Notes: generated by a model not told the origin, from the sequence alone. Numbered from the stretch's first letter, positions 1-8,743 are shown. The stretch: DNA of 64,000 nt from Trujillonella endophytica (GCF_019799905.1 NZ_JABGCI010000001.1:372001-436000), one strand, 5' to 3'. Translations and numbers: made by a program.

Positions 1-866
1 TCGATGCCCTGGACCACCAGGAACGCGTTGAACGGGCTGATGGCCGGCCCGAGGTCGCGGAGCAGCTGCACCCGCGCCTTGAGCGCGTACGCCGGCGCGC
101 CGAGGGAGGCGTAGACCACGCCGTGGTACGTCGGGTCGGGCGTGGTGAAGCCGGGGAACTTGCCGCTGGTCCAGTCGAAGTTGCCCGAGTCGACGATCAC
201 GCCGGCGATCGCGGTGCCGTGGCCGCCCAGGTACTTCGTCGCCGAGTGGACGACGACGTCGGCGCCGAACTCGATCGGCCGGATCAGGTACGGCGTGGCG
301 ATCGTGTTGTCGACGATCAGCGGGACGCCGTTGCGGTGCGCGACCTCGGAGACGGCACTGATGTCGAGGATGTCGCCCTTGGGGTTGCCGATCGTCTCGG
401 CGTAGAAGGCCTTGGTGTTCTCCTGGACCAGCGACTGCCAGTTCTCCGGGTCGTCGGGGTCCTCGACGAACGAGACCGTGACGCCGAGCTTGGGCAGCGA
501 GTGGTGCAGCAGGTTGTACGTGCCGCCGTAGAGCGACGCCGAGGCGACGATGTGCGAGCCGGCCTCGGCGATGTTGAGGATCGCGAGGGTCTCGGCGGCC
601 TGCCCGCTGGCCACGGCGAGCGCGGCGACGCCGCCCTCGAGCGACGCGACGCGCTGCTCGAGCGCGTCCTGCGTCGGGTTCATGATCCGCGTGTAGATGT
701 TGCCCATCTCGGCCAGCGCGAACAGGTCCGCGGCGTGCTGGGCGTCGCGGAACTGGTAGCTCGTCGTCGCGTAGATGGGCAGCGCGCGGGCACCGGTGGT
801 GGGGTCGGGGCTCGTGCCGGCGTGGATCTGCCGGGTCTCGAAGCTCCAGCTCTGGGGGTCGCTCAT
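1..866 (-). CDS. metY: O-acetylhomoserine aminocarboxypropyltransferase (partial, 3' end outside window)
   Basis: A PLP enzyme of the Cys/Met metabolism family that makes homocysteine from O-acetylhomoserine and sulfide in the cytoplasm. Reading leftward from the ATG at 866, the protein begins [17 protein letters not shown]. It has the N-terminal [12 protein letters not shown] segment and the PLP-lysine motif [10 protein letters not shown] (Lys about residue 211). About 288 residues are visible of a family length near 430, so the C-terminus lies beyond position 1. A SAM-IV-like riboswitch in its leader fits control by S-adenosylmethionine. A cystathionine gamma-synthase is the alternative, but the motif spacing and riboswitch favour MetY. 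Confidence 0.93.
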   Translation of the reverse strand, partial: MSDPQSWSFETRQIHAGTSPDPTTGARALPIYATTSYQFRDAQHAADLFALAEMGNIYTRIMNPTQDALEQRVASLEGGVAALAVASGQAAETLAILNIAEAGSHIVASASLYGGTYNLLHHSLPKLGVTVSFVEDPDDPENWQSLVQENTKAFYAETIGNPKGDILDISAVSEVAHRNGVPLIVDNTIATPYLIRPIEFGADVVVHSATKYLGGHGTAIAGVIVDSGNFDWTSGKFPGFTTPDPTYHGVVYASLGAPAYALKARVQLLRDLGPAISPFNAFLVVQGI

Positions 867-934
867 GCGCCGGTCTCCTCTCGGTCGGGAGACCCGGCGG
901 CGCACCGGAGACTCCGTCTTGCCGGGCGGCGGGC

Positions 935-1036
935 GCCGTCCGACCGGCTCTTCCCCTGGAGCACCTCGGACGGAGTAGAGGTTGCCGGGCAGCCAGCCAG
1001 GTGCTTGTCACTGCCTCTCGGAAGCCTGTCCCGAAG
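935..1036 (-). promoter_or_regulatory. SAM-IV-like riboswitch in the metY leader
   Basis: On the minus strand the metY leader contains GGCTGCCCGGCAACC followed by GAGGTGCTCCAGGGGAAGA. These are the conserved core strings of the SAM-IV class, which controls metY or metX in actinobacteria. A CACCTGG...CCAGGTG-type pairing and a downstream GC-rich hairpin are visible before the ATG at 866. High S-adenosylmethionine would be expected to shut off metY. The call rests on motif matching by eye; the ends are approximate. Confidence 0.8.
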
Positions 1037-1090
1037 ATAGCGATCCGAGCGCCCCACCTGCCACGGGGGTCCCAGCGGACGGTTCCCCGG

Positions 1091-1615
1091 TCAGCCCGTG
1101 GCCGGGCCGGAGTCGCTGGTCGAGGACCGCGACGTGGTCGGGGTGCGGCTGGACGTCGACGTCGAGGAGGTCTCCGACGGTTCGGCGGTCGACGTCGCCT
1201 CGTCCTCCGCCGGCTCCGTGTCCTCCGTCGGCTCCGTCTCCTCGTCGGTCCGCTCGCTGTCCGTCGTGGTGGCGGGCGCGGAGGAGGTCGGCCGGGCGGA
1301 GGTGGCCGGCGCCGTCGTCGTCGGCTCGGGGGTCGGGACCAGCACCGGCGCGGGCACGGCCGGCACGTCGCCGGTGTCCCCGGCGGGCGCGGTGTCGGTG
1401 CCCTCCGGCCGCACGTAGAGGTAGAGCACGCCGATGGCGACGAACAGCACCGCGAGGACGACGGTCGACGTCCGGGCCCGGCCGAGCCGGCGCGGGACGC
1501 CCGCCCACCAGCGGCGCGGCCCCTCGGCCGGTGCGGTGCTCACGGTCGGCGCCGGGGCCGTCGGCATGGTGCGGGTCGGCTCCTCGGGCCGCCGTGGGCC
1601 GTCCGGGGCGCTCAC
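1091..1615 (-). CDS. Single-pass membrane protein with Ser/Thr/Glu/Pro-rich tail
   Basis: Function unknown. The protein (174 aa from GTG 1615) has a short Pro-rich cytoplasmic N-terminus, one hydrophobic segment (STVVLAVLFVAIGVLYLYV, about residues 50-70), and a long low-complexity tail rich in Thr, Ser, Pro and Glu that should lie outside the membrane. The start overlaps the stop of the upstream MscS gene (GTGA), so the two are probably translationally coupled. The tail resembles linker or wall-spanning sequence; no enzymatic motif is visible. A later ATG (MPTAPAPTVS) is an alternative start. Confidence 0.75.
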   Translation of the reverse strand: MSAPDGPRRPEEPTRTMPTAPAPTVSTAPAEGPRRWWAGVPRRLGRARTSTVVLAVLFVAIGVLYLYVRPEGTDTAPAGDTGDVPAVPAPVLVPTPEPTTTAPATSARPTSSAPATTTDSERTDEETEPTEDTEPAEDEATSTAEPSETSSTSTSSRTPTTSRSSTSDSGPATG

Positions 1616-2502
1616 TGCTCCCCCCGCGCGGCGACGGGCTGCGCCGGGCCGTTGCCCGTCGTCGGCGGCGGGACGTTGAGCCCCTGCCGGCGGAAGGCGA
1701 GCACCACCCGCGCGCGCAGGTCGCGGCCCACCTCGAACTGCTTGCCCGGCAGGGTCCGCGCGACCATCCGGACGTTCACCTCGTCCAGGCCGAGGCTCTC
1801 GACGCCCATGACCGACGGTTCGTCGAGCAGCAGCGGATGCAGGGCGGGGTCGGCGAAGGCCTCCCGGCCCACCCCGCGCAGGATCTCGTTGACCTGGTTC
1901 ACGTCGACCGAGGGCGGCACCGGGACGTCGACCACCGCGCGGGCCCAGTCGCGGGAGAGGTTGACGACCTTGACGATCTGCCCGTTCGGGAGGGTGACCA
2001 CCTCGCCGTCGGGCGAGCGGAGCCGGGTCACCCGCAGCGTCACGTCCTCGACGGTGCCGGTCGCGGGGTCGCCGCCGCCGACCACCTGGATCGAGACGAC
2101 GTCGCCGAACCCGTACTGCCGCTCGGTGATGATGAAGAAGCCCGCCAGGACGTCGCCGACGATCCGCTGGGCACCGAAGCCCAGCCCGACGCCGAGCACC
2201 GTGGCCGGCGCGACCAGCCCGGTGACCGGGACGCCCAGCCGGTCCAGCACGAAGAAGACGGCGACGGCGTAGATGAGGACGACCAGCGTCCAGGTGATCA
2301 CCTGGGTCAGCGAGTGGCGGTGCTTGGCCGCCTCGGAGCGCACGAGCTCGTCGCCGCCGGTGAAGCGGCGGTCGATGTTGTCGGTGATCTTCCTGCCGGT
2401 CCAGGCCACGAAGCGGGCGAGCAGCACCGAGGCCAGGACGATCAGCACGATCTCCAGGCCGCGGCCCGCGAGCCACTCCAGCAGGTCGTCCAGCGGTTGC
2501 AC
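1612..2502 (-). CDS. MscS-family mechanosensitive ion channel
   Basis: A small-conductance mechanosensitive channel that releases solutes under hypo-osmotic shock. From GTG 2502 (preceded by GAGAGG) it is 296 aa. It has hydrophobic helices near residues 10-35, 75-95 and 100-125, then the MscS pore helix and beta domain (ATVLGVGLGFGAQRIVGDVL; FGDVVSIQVVGG; VTRLRSPDGEVVTLPNGQI). The C-terminal alpha/beta domain follows. A longer reading from 2670 would run into the upstream small gene, so the short start is preferred. It shares an operon with the membrane protein ending at 1091 and probably with the four-helix protein at 2583-2963. Confidence 0.88.
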   Translation of the reverse strand: MQPLDDLLEWLAGRGLEIVLIVLASVLLARFVAWTGRKITDNIDRRFTGGDELVRSEAAKHRHSLTQVITWTLVVLIYAVAVFFVLDRLGVPVTGLVAPATVLGVGLGFGAQRIVGDVLAGFFIITERQYGFGDVVSIQVVGGGDPATGTVEDVTLRVTRLRSPDGEVVTLPNGQIVKVVNLSRDWARAVVDVPVPPSVDVNQVNEILRGVGREAFADPALHPLLLDEPSVMGVESLGLDEVNVRMVARTLPGKQFEVGRDLRARVVLAFRRQGLNVPPPTTGNGPAQPVAARGEQ

Positions 2503-2582
2503 GGGCACCTCTCGGGAGTCGGCCGTTTCCTCGCCCTGATCGTCGTCCACCCCGGCGTGCCGGCGGTCGCCGGGGCCTCCGG

Positions 2583-2963
2583 TCAGCCGACCGGGCCGTC
2601 CCGGCGGTTGAGCCAGAGCGCCGTCCCGAGCCAGGCCGCGGCGGCGAGCGCGGCGAGCACCCACAGCCACCGCAGCGGCTCACCGGCGGTGGAGAGCACC
2701 AGCAGGACGGCGACGACCAGCACGGCCCCGGAGACGGTCAGCGAACGGAGCAGCGCGTCGACGGTGCCCGGTCCGGGGATGGCGACGAAGACGATCAGCG
2801 CCACGACGAGCAGGAACGCGGCCAGCGCCCCCAGGTAGACGGCAGCGAGGCCGTACTGGTCGGGCAGGCCGATGCCGGCCAGGCCGAAGAGGACGGCGGC
2901 CAGCCCGAGGCCGATCAGCGTGCGCCGCCTGCGGCGCGACCACGGCGGGCGCGGTTCGGTCAC
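2583..2963 (-). CDS. Small four-helix membrane protein, unknown function
   Basis: A 126-residue protein not recognised beyond its membrane character. An Arg-rich N-terminus (SRRRRRTLIG) precedes four hydrophobic segments at about residues 15-33, 39-60, 72-90 and 95-115, consistent with positive-inside orientation. It lies about 80 nt upstream of the MscS gene on the same strand and may be cotranscribed with it. The ATG at 2963 is the only good start. Confidence 0.72.
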   Translation of the reverse strand: MTEPRPPWSRRRRRTLIGLGLAAVLFGLAGIGLPDQYGLAAVYLGALAAFLLVVALIVFVAIPGPGTVDALLRSLTVSGAVLVVAVLLVLSTAGEPLRWLWVLAALAAAAWLGTALWLNRRDGPVG

Positions 2964-3091
2964 GGGTCGAGCCTCCCCGCTGCCCGGGCGCGCCGCATCA
3001 GACCCCGGGTGGACCCGTCGATGAGTTCCCGCGACGGCGCCCGTCTGCTCTCCTGACGGGGCCGCCCGGCCCCCGACGACAGGAGCTCATC

Positions 3092-3493
3092 GTGCGCATG
3101 GTCTTCCTCAACCTCCCGGTCTCGGACCTCGCCGCCTCGCGGAGGTTCTACGCGGGCCTCGGGTTCTCGTTCAACGAGCAGTTCTCCGACGAGAGGACGA
3201 CCTCCGTGGTCGTCGACGAGAACATCGTGGTGATGCTGCTGACCCGCGACCGCTTCGCCGACTTCGTCACCGGCCCGATCGGCGACCCGTCCGCGGCGAC
3301 CACCCAGCTGACCGCCCTGTCGGCGGGGAGCCGCGAGGAGGCCGACGAGATGCTCGCCAAGGCGCTGGCCTCCGGCGGCAAGCCCTGGAAGCCGGCCCAG
3401 GACCACGGCTTCATGTACGGCGTCAGCTTCGCCGACCCGGACGGGCACGTCTGGGAGGTCATGTGGTTGGACCAGACGCACGTCGTCGACTGA
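3092..3493 (+). CDS. VOC-family (glyoxalase/bleomycin-resistance fold) protein
   Basis: A 133-aa single-module vicinal-oxygen-chelate protein. It starts at GTG 3092 behind an AGGAG box. The N-terminal half (MVFLNLPVSDLAASRRFYAG) and C-terminal half (YGVSFADPDGHVWEVMWLD) are typical of the family, and the C-terminal Glu of WEVMW is the usual metal ligand. The type with this length and an internal threonine-glutamine-rich region is often annotated as lactoylglutathione lyase-like, but the substrate cannot be read from the sequence. It stands alone between a divergent membrane gene and an EamA exporter. Confidence 0.85.
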   Translation: MRMVFLNLPVSDLAASRRFYAGLGFSFNEQFSDERTTSVVVDENIVVMLLTRDRFADFVTGPIGDPSAATTQLTALSAGSREEADEMLAKALASGGKPWKPAQDHGFMYGVSFADPDGHVWEVMWLDQTHVVD

Positions 3494-3604
3494 CTGGTCC
3501 GCACCGTGCGGGCGCGACGCATCGCGCGGGGCAGGAGCGCGGAGTTGCCCGGGGATCCGGGTCGGTAGGGGGCACGGGGTCGGACGGGGACTACCGTCCG
3601 GCGG

Positions 3605-4561
3605 GTGCCCACCGCCGTCCGTCCCGGCATCGGCTACGCCGCGACGATCGGCGCGGCCGCGCTGTTCGGGGTCAACGGCACGGTCTCCACGCTCGCGCTG
3701 CAGGCGGGCGTGGAGCCGACGCGCCTGGTCTCGCTGCGCTGCGCCGGGGCGGCGCTCGTGCTGCTGGCGGTGCTCGCCGTCGCGGCCCCCGCGCGCCTGC
3801 GGCTGAGCCTGCGCGAGGTGCCCTTCCTCGCCGTCTTCGGCGTGGTGGGCGTGGCGCTGACGCAGTTCCTCTACTACGTCGCCATCGACCGGCTGCCCGT
3901 CGGCATCGCCCTGGTCTTCGAGATGACCGCGCCGGTGCTCATCGCGCTGTACGTCTGGCTGGTGCGCCACGAGCGGGTGCGCAGCCGGCTGTGGGTGGCG
4001 CTGGGCCTGTCGCTGTCCGGGCTGTTGCTGGTGGCCCAGGTGTGGGAGGGCGGGGGCTCGCTGTCGGCGACCGGCGTCGCCGCGGCCTTCGGCGCCGCGA
4101 TCTGCCTGGCGACCTACTACCTGATGGGGGAGCGGGGGACGACGACCCGCGATCCGGTCGCGCTGACCTGCTGGAGCTTCGTCGCGGCCGCGCTGTTCTG
4201 GGCGGGAGCCGCGCCCTGGTGGCGGTTCGACGCCGGGGTGCTCACCGAGTCCGTACCGGTGTCGATCGGCGACCTCGAGCTGCCGCTGGGCGTGCTCGTC
4301 GCGTGGATCGTCGTCTGCGGGGCGGTCCTGCCGTTCTGGCTCTCGATCGGCGCCCTGCGGCACCTGCCGCCGACGACCGCGGGGCTGGTCGCCACCGTCG
4401 AGCCGGTGTTCGCGTCGGTGGTGGCCTGGTTGTGGGTGGAGCAGGTGCTCACCGGGTGGCAGGTGCTCGGCGGGCTCGTCGTGCTCACCGGGATCGGGTT
4501 GGCGCAGACCGCCCGGGCGCCGGCCGCGGCGACGCCCGTGCCCGAGGTCGCGCCGTCCTGA
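3605..4561 (+). CDS. EamA-family (DMT) transporter, RhtA-like
   Basis: A 318-aa inner-membrane exporter with about ten hydrophobic segments forming two EamA repeats (about residues 10-140 and 150-295). The second repeat contains LPPTTAGLVATVEPVFASVV, the typical helix before the last transmembrane segment. RhtA/YdcZ-like members export amino acids or metabolites; the substrate is not predictable here. The GTG at 3605 is chosen because the hydrophobic repeat begins soon after. It is followed by an iron box and the siderophore-interacting gene. Confidence 0.88.
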   Translation: MPTAVRPGIGYAATIGAAALFGVNGTVSTLALQAGVEPTRLVSLRCAGAALVLLAVLAVAAPARLRLSLREVPFLAVFGVVGVALTQFLYYVAIDRLPVGIALVFEMTAPVLIALYVWLVRHERVRSRLWVALGLSLSGLLLVAQVWEGGGSLSATGVAAAFGAAICLATYYLMGERGTTTRDPVALTCWSFVAAALFWAGAAPWWRFDAGVLTESVPVSIGDLELPLGVLVAWIVVCGAVLPFWLSIGALRHLPPTTAGLVATVEPVFASVVAWLWVEQVLTGWQVLGGLVVLTGIGLAQTARAPAAATPVPEVAPS

Positions 4562-4587
4562 CGAGGGGGTTCCCCTCCCGACGGGGT

Positions 4588-4606
4588 GCAGGTTAGCCTC
4601 ACCTAA
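4588..4606 (+). promoter_or_regulatory. IdeR/DtxR-type iron box
   Basis: GCAGGTTAGCCTCACCTAA matches the DtxR/IdeR consensus TTAGGTTAGCCTAACCTAA at 16 of 19 positions. It lies 44 nt before the GTG of the siderophore-interacting gene, so iron-loaded IdeR probably represses that gene. Confidence 0.85.
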
Positions 4607-4649
4607 TCCGCCGTCCGCCGGGGTCGGCGCCGAGGAACGGGGCCTGTTC

Positions 4650-5591
4650 GTGACCACCACCGAAGCCGCTCCCGCCGAGGTCGCGCAGGTCGAGGCGCCG
4701 GGCTGGCGCTTCTACGACACGGTCGTGACCGGGACCCGGCGGCTGGGGCCGAGCACGGTGCGGCTGACGCTGGGCGCACCCGACCTGGCGTGGTTCGGCG
4801 CGGCCGGCGACGACCAGCGCATCAAGTTCGTCCTCCCGCAGCCGGGCACCGACATCAGCGGGCTCATGGTCGACGGCGAGGACTGGTACGCCGCCTACTG
4901 CGCGATGTCCGACGACGTGCGGCCGTTCCTGCGCACCTACACCGTCCGCGCCGCCCGTCCCGACCGGGCCGAGGTCGACGTGGACGTCGTCCTGCACGGG
5001 GTCGGCGAGGGCCACGCCGGCCCGGCCGCCACGTGGGCCGCCGCCGCCGTCCCCGGGGACCGGTTGGTGCTGCTGGGCCCCGACCGGCCCGGCTCCGGCC
5101 GGATGTGGGGCGTGGAGTGGGCGCCACCGGCCACCGCGCACACGCTGCTGCTGGCCGCCGACGAGACCGCGGTGCCCGCGGTCGGCGCCATCCTCGAGGG
5201 CCTGGATCCCGGCCGGCGCGTCGTCGCCCTGTTGGAGGTGCCCGAGGCCGGTGACGAGCAGGCGCTCGACGTCCCCGAGGGCGTGACCGTGCGCTGGCTG
5301 CCGCGGTCGGGCCGGGCACGCGGCGAGCTGCTCGTGCCGGCGGTGCACGCGGCGCTGTGCGAGCTGGGCATCGCCCGCACCGACGTGGACCCGGACGTCG
5401 AGGACGTCGACCTCGACGCGGAGATGCTGTGGGAGGTGCCCGACGTCGACGCGACCGCCGGGTGCTACGCCTGGCTGGCCGGCGAGGCGGGCGTGGTGAA
5501 GCAGCTGCGCCGCCACCTGGTCACCGACCTCGGCGTCCCGCGCAACGAGGTCGCCTTCATGGGCTACTGGCGCCTCGGCGTCGCCGGCTGA
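4650..5591 (+). CDS. Siderophore-interacting FAD protein (ferric-siderophore reductase)
   Basis: A flavin reductase of the SIP/ViuB family that releases iron from imported ferric siderophores in the cytoplasm. The protein is 313 aa from GTG 4650. Early on it has the FAD-binding RPFLRTYTVR motif (R-x-Y-T), then VDVVLHGVGEGHAGPAATWA typical of the family, a second domain with HTLLLAADETAVPAVGAILE, and the C-terminal CYAWLAGEAGVVKQLRRHL and FMGYWRLG motifs. An IdeR-like box lies immediately upstream. It is convergent with a FecCD-type ABC importer, which probably supplies its substrate. Confidence 0.93.
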   Translation: MTTTEAAPAEVAQVEAPGWRFYDTVVTGTRRLGPSTVRLTLGAPDLAWFGAAGDDQRIKFVLPQPGTDISGLMVDGEDWYAAYCAMSDDVRPFLRTYTVRAARPDRAEVDVDVVLHGVGEGHAGPAATWAAAAVPGDRLVLLGPDRPGSGRMWGVEWAPPATAHTLLLAADETAVPAVGAILEGLDPGRRVVALLEVPEAGDEQALDVPEGVTVRWLPRSGRARGELLVPAVHAALCELGIARTDVDPDVEDVDLDAEMLWEVPDVDATAGCYAWLAGEAGVVKQLRRHLVTDLGVPRNEVAFMGYWRLGVAG

Positions 5592-5604
5592 GCGAGCAGC
5601 TCCG

Positions 5605-5630
5605 CCGAGGCATGGGATCCGATGCCTCGG
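5605..5630. terminator. Bidirectional hairpin terminator
   Basis: CCGAGGCAT and ATGCCTCGG form a perfect 9-bp stem around an 8-nt loop, between the convergent siderophore-reductase and ABC ATPase genes. There is no clear U-tract, as is common in GC-rich actinobacteria. Confidence 0.6.
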
Positions 5631-5655
5631 GACGACGTCGACGCCCGGGACGACC

Positions 5656-6501
5656 TCAGCGCAGGCGGCGGACCGGGACGACCATCGGGGTGCCGGCCAC
5701 GGGGTCGGGCACGATGCGGGCCTCGAGCTCGAACACGTCGGCCATGAGCTGCTCGGTGAGCACCTCGCCCGGCGTCCCCGAGGCCACCAGCACGCCGTCG
5801 CGCATCGCGACCAGCCGGTGCGCGTACCGGGCCGCCAGGTTCAGGTCGTGCAGGACGACGACGATCGTCCGGCCGCGCTCGGCGTGCAGCCGGGCGACCA
5901 GCTCGAGGACGTCGATCTGGTGGGCGAGGTCCAGGTAGGTCGTCGGCTCGTCCAGCAGCAGCAGGTCGGTGCCCTGGGCCAGTGCCATGGAGATCCAGGC
6001 CCGCTGCCGCTGGCCGCCCGACAGCGCCTCGACCGGCCGGTCGGCCAGCTGGGTCATGTCGGTCCAGGCCAGGGCCTCGGCGACCGCGGACTCGTCGTCC
6101 CGGGACCACTGGCGCATCCAGCTCTGGTGCGGGTGCCGCCCCCGGGCGACCAGGTCGGCCACGCTCAGCCCGTCGGGGGCGGTCGGCGTCTGGGGCAGCA
6201 GACCGAGCACGCGGGCGACGTCCCGGGTGGAGGTCCAGGAGATGGCCCGGCCGTCGAGGACCACCTGGCCCGACGTCGGGCGCAGCAGCCGGCCCAGCGC
6301 CTTGAGCAGCGTGGACTTGCCGCAGCCGTTCGGCCCGACGATCGCGGTGAACGAGCCGTCGGTGAGCGCCAGGTCGACGTCGTGGACGACGACCCGCTCG
6401 TCGTAGGCCAGCCGCACGGCCTCGGCGGCGAGGCGGACCGTTCCGTCCGGGGTCGACGGCCCGGCGGGCGCGGCCGGTACGGCGGCGAGGTGGGTGGTCA
6501 C
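5656..6501 (-). CDS. Iron-siderophore ABC transporter ATP-binding protein (FepC-like)
   Basis: The 281-aa ATPase energises import by the two upstream permeases. Walker A is GPNGCGKSTLLKALGRLL, the Q-loop lies near LLPQTPTAP, the signature is LSGGQRQRAW, Walker B is LLLLDEPTTYLDL, and the switch His is in VVVLHDLNLAARY. These place it in the FecE/FepC group. The GTG at 6501 overlaps the stop of the upstream permease (GTGA); a longer open frame upstream is a shadow of that permease. It is the last gene of a three-gene operon reading leftward. Confidence 0.93.
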   Translation of the reverse strand: MTTHLAAVPAAPAGPSTPDGTVRLAAEAVRLAYDERVVVHDVDLALTDGSFTAIVGPNGCGKSTLLKALGRLLRPTSGQVVLDGRAISWTSTRDVARVLGLLPQTPTAPDGLSVADLVARGRHPHQSWMRQWSRDDESAVAEALAWTDMTQLADRPVEALSGGQRQRAWISMALAQGTDLLLLDEPTTYLDLAHQIDVLELVARLHAERGRTIVVVLHDLNLAARYAHRLVAMRDGVLVASGTPGEVLTEQLMADVFELEARIVPDPVAGTPMVVPVRRLR

Positions 6502-7589
6502 AGCGTCGATCGCCGCCTTCCACGGACGAGGAGCCAGATCAGGTAGGGCGCGCCGACGACCGCGGTGAGGATGCCGACGGGCAGCGCGGCCGGGAGGACC
6601 GTGCGGGTGAGCAGGTCGGCGCTCACGACCAGCAGCGCGCCCAGCAGGACCGACGCCAGCAGCGGCGGCCGGGGACCCCCGGTCAGCCGGACGGCGACCT
6701 GCGGGACGACGAGCGCCACGAAGGCGATCGGCCCCGCCGCGGCGACCGCGGTCGCGGTCAGGACGACGGCGATCAGCACGATGGCGCCCTGGGCCATCGG
6801 CAGCCGCACACCCAGCCCCCGCGCCGTGTCGTCGCTGAACTGCAGCGCCGCCAGCGCCCGCGACGCGGCCAGCGCCAGCGGCAGCAGGACGAGGAGGCTC
6901 CGGGCGAGCGGGACGGCGTGGTCCCAGGTGCGGGCGTTGAGCGAGCCGGTGATCCACACGTAGGCCGCCGCCGCGTCGTAGATCTCGGCGCGCGTGAGCA
7001 GGTACTCCACCGTCGCGCTGCCCAGCGACCACAGGGCGATGCCGACGAGGACCAGCCGGACCCCCTCGATCCCGGCCTTCCAGGCGAGCACGAAGAGCAG
7101 GGACCCGGCGACCAGCGCGCCCAGCAGCGCCGACAGCGGGATGCCCAGGCCGCCGAGCAGCTCGCCGCTGGTCGTCGTCCCGCTCAGCACGATGGCGGAG
7201 ACCGCGCCGACCGACGCGCCCTGCGTGATGCCCAGGACGTCGGGCGAGGCCAGCGGGTTGCGGGCGGAGGTCTGGAACAGTGCACCGGACAGGCCGAGCG
7301 CCGCCCCGACGAGGGCGCCGACGGCGATCCGCGGCGCGCGCAGCTCCAGGACGATGAACTCCGCCGGCCCCTCGCCCAGGCCGGCCAGGGTGCGCAGCAC
7401 CTCGGTGAGCGCGATCGGGTAGTCGCCGCGGCCGAGGCTGACGGCGCCCACCAGGACCAGGGCTCCCGCCGCGGTCAGCGGCACGACGAGCTGCCGCCAG
7501 CGGATCCGGCCCGACACCGGGCCGATCCGCACCACCGTCGTCCCCCGGCGGGCCGGGACGGCCACCGGGCGGTCCTGCGTCGCGGTCAC
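6498..7589 (-). CDS. FecCD-family siderophore ABC permease (second subunit)
   Basis: A 363-aa inner-membrane permease with about nine or ten hydrophobic helices. Family marks include LRAPRIAVGALVGAALGLSG, NPLASPDVLGITQGAS, and GPIAFVALVVPQVAVRL followed by the coupling region. It pairs with the neighbouring permease to form the heterodimeric channel for ferric siderophores. The GTG at 7589 overlaps the stop of the upstream permease by four bases, and the ATPase start overlaps its own stop, so the three genes are tightly coupled. Confidence 0.92.
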   Translation of the reverse strand: MTATQDRPVAVPARRGTTVVRIGPVSGRIRWRQLVVPLTAAGALVLVGAVSLGRGDYPIALTEVLRTLAGLGEGPAEFIVLELRAPRIAVGALVGAALGLSGALFQTSARNPLASPDVLGITQGASVGAVSAIVLSGTTTSGELLGGLGIPLSALLGALVAGSLLFVLAWKAGIEGVRLVLVGIALWSLGSATVEYLLTRAEIYDAAAAYVWITGSLNARTWDHAVPLARSLLVLLPLALAASRALAALQFSDDTARGLGVRLPMAQGAIVLIAVVLTATAVAAAGPIAFVALVVPQVAVRLTGGPRPPLLASVLLGALLVVSADLLTRTVLPAALPVGILTAVVGAPYLIWLLVRGRRRSTL

Positions 7590-8671
7590 GGTCCGGCCAG
7601 CCGGCGTCGGCGGATCAGGGCGATGAAGAAGGGGGCGCCGATGAAGGCCAGGACGATGCCGACCTGCACCTCGCCGGGGCGGGCCAGCACCCGGCCGAGG
7701 ACGTCGGCGGTGAGCAGCAGCACCGCGCCGAGCAGCGCCGAGCACGGGACGAGCCAGCGGTGCCGCGGGCCGGTGAGGGCCCGGACGACGTGCGGCACGA
7801 CCAGGCCGACGAAGGAGATCGGCCCGCAGGCGGCGGTGGCCGCGCCGCACAGCAGCGTGACCCCGGCCAGGCCGTTGAGCCGGGCGAGCCACACCCGCTG
7901 GCCCAGGCCGCGGGCGACGTCCTCGCCGAGCCCGAGCAGGTCCAGCGCCGGGGCGTTGAGCAGCGCCAGCACCAGCCCGATGGCGACGAAGGGGGCGACC
8001 TGCCCGGCGACGTCGGAGTCGCGGCCGGCCAGCGAGCCGACCACCCAGAAGCGGAAGCCGTCGAGGGTCTCCTGGTCGCTGACCAGGATGGCCTGGACCA
8101 GCGCGTACAGCAGGGCGGTGACGGCCGCGCCGGCCAGGGCGAGGGCCACCGGCGTCCCGCCGCCCCGCCCGGCCGAGCCGAGGGCGAAGACGACGACGCT
8201 GCCGGCCAGGGCCCCGGCGAAGGCGAACCAGACGTAGCCCGAGGGCGAGCCGACGTCGAGCAGCCAGATGGACAGGACGACGGCGAACGAGGCGCCGGCG
8301 GTCACCCCCAGCAGGCCCGGGTCGCCCAGGGGGTTGCGGGTGTGGCCCTGGGTGAGGGCGCCGGCCGCGCCGAGGGCGAGGCCGGCCAGGATCCCCAGCA
8401 GGGTCCGCGGCACCCGGAGCTCGCGGACCACGACGGCCTCCTCGGTGCCCAGCCCCGGCGTGGTGAGCGCCTCCCACACGGCGCCCAGGGGGATCGGCCG
8501 CGACCCGACGGCGACGCTCAGTGCCGCGGCGACGACCAGCAGGGCCAGCAGCGCGAGCAGCGTGACCGCGCGGCCGCCGGTGCCCCGCAGCAGCCCGCGC
8601 CGCTGGCCGGCGAGCGCCGCCGCGGCGGGGGTCGGAGCGGCGGGGGCCGGGGCGTCGGTCACGGCGCTCAC
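7586..8671 (-). CDS. FecCD-family siderophore ABC permease (first subunit)
   Basis: A 361-aa permease and first gene of the importer operon. It carries the same marks as its partner: LRVPRTLLGILAGLALGAAG, NPLGDPGLLGVTAGAS and GPISFVGLVVPHVVRAL. The GTG at 8671 (MSAVTDAPAPA) lies about 55 nt downstream of an IdeR-like box. No periplasmic (lipoprotein) siderophore-binding gene adjoins the operon, so it must be encoded elsewhere. ViuD/FepD-type assignment is inference from paired FecCD permeases. Confidence 0.92.
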   Translation of the reverse strand: MSAVTDAPAPAAPTPAAAALAGQRRGLLRGTGGRAVTLLALLALLVVAAALSVAVGSRPIPLGAVWEALTTPGLGTEEAVVVRELRVPRTLLGILAGLALGAAGALTQGHTRNPLGDPGLLGVTAGASFAVVLSIWLLDVGSPSGYVWFAFAGALAGSVVVFALGSAGRGGGTPVALALAGAAVTALLYALVQAILVSDQETLDGFRFWVVGSLAGRDSDVAGQVAPFVAIGLVLALLNAPALDLLGLGEDVARGLGQRVWLARLNGLAGVTLLCGAATAACGPISFVGLVVPHVVRALTGPRHRWLVPCSALLGAVLLLTADVLGRVLARPGEVQVGIVLAFIGAPFFIALIRRRRLAGP

Positions 8672-8724
8672 GGCGACTCCCGGACGGACGGCGTACGAGG
8701 GCAGGGGTGCAGAGGCGCCTGAAC

Positions 8725-8743
8725 TCAGGCAAGGCTCACCTTA
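8725..8743 (-). promoter_or_regulatory. Degenerate IdeR/DtxR-type iron box
   Basis: TCAGGCAAGGCTCACCTTA agrees with the DtxR/IdeR consensus at about 13 of 19 positions. It sits about 55 nt upstream of the first siderophore permease. With the better box at 4588 it suggests both halves of the iron locus are IdeR-regulated. Confidence 0.65.

Noticed and set aside
982..2838. Plus-strand open frames of 618 and 423 codons opposite mscS
   Set aside because: Antisense shadows; the minus strand has clear MscS motifs and correct coupling.
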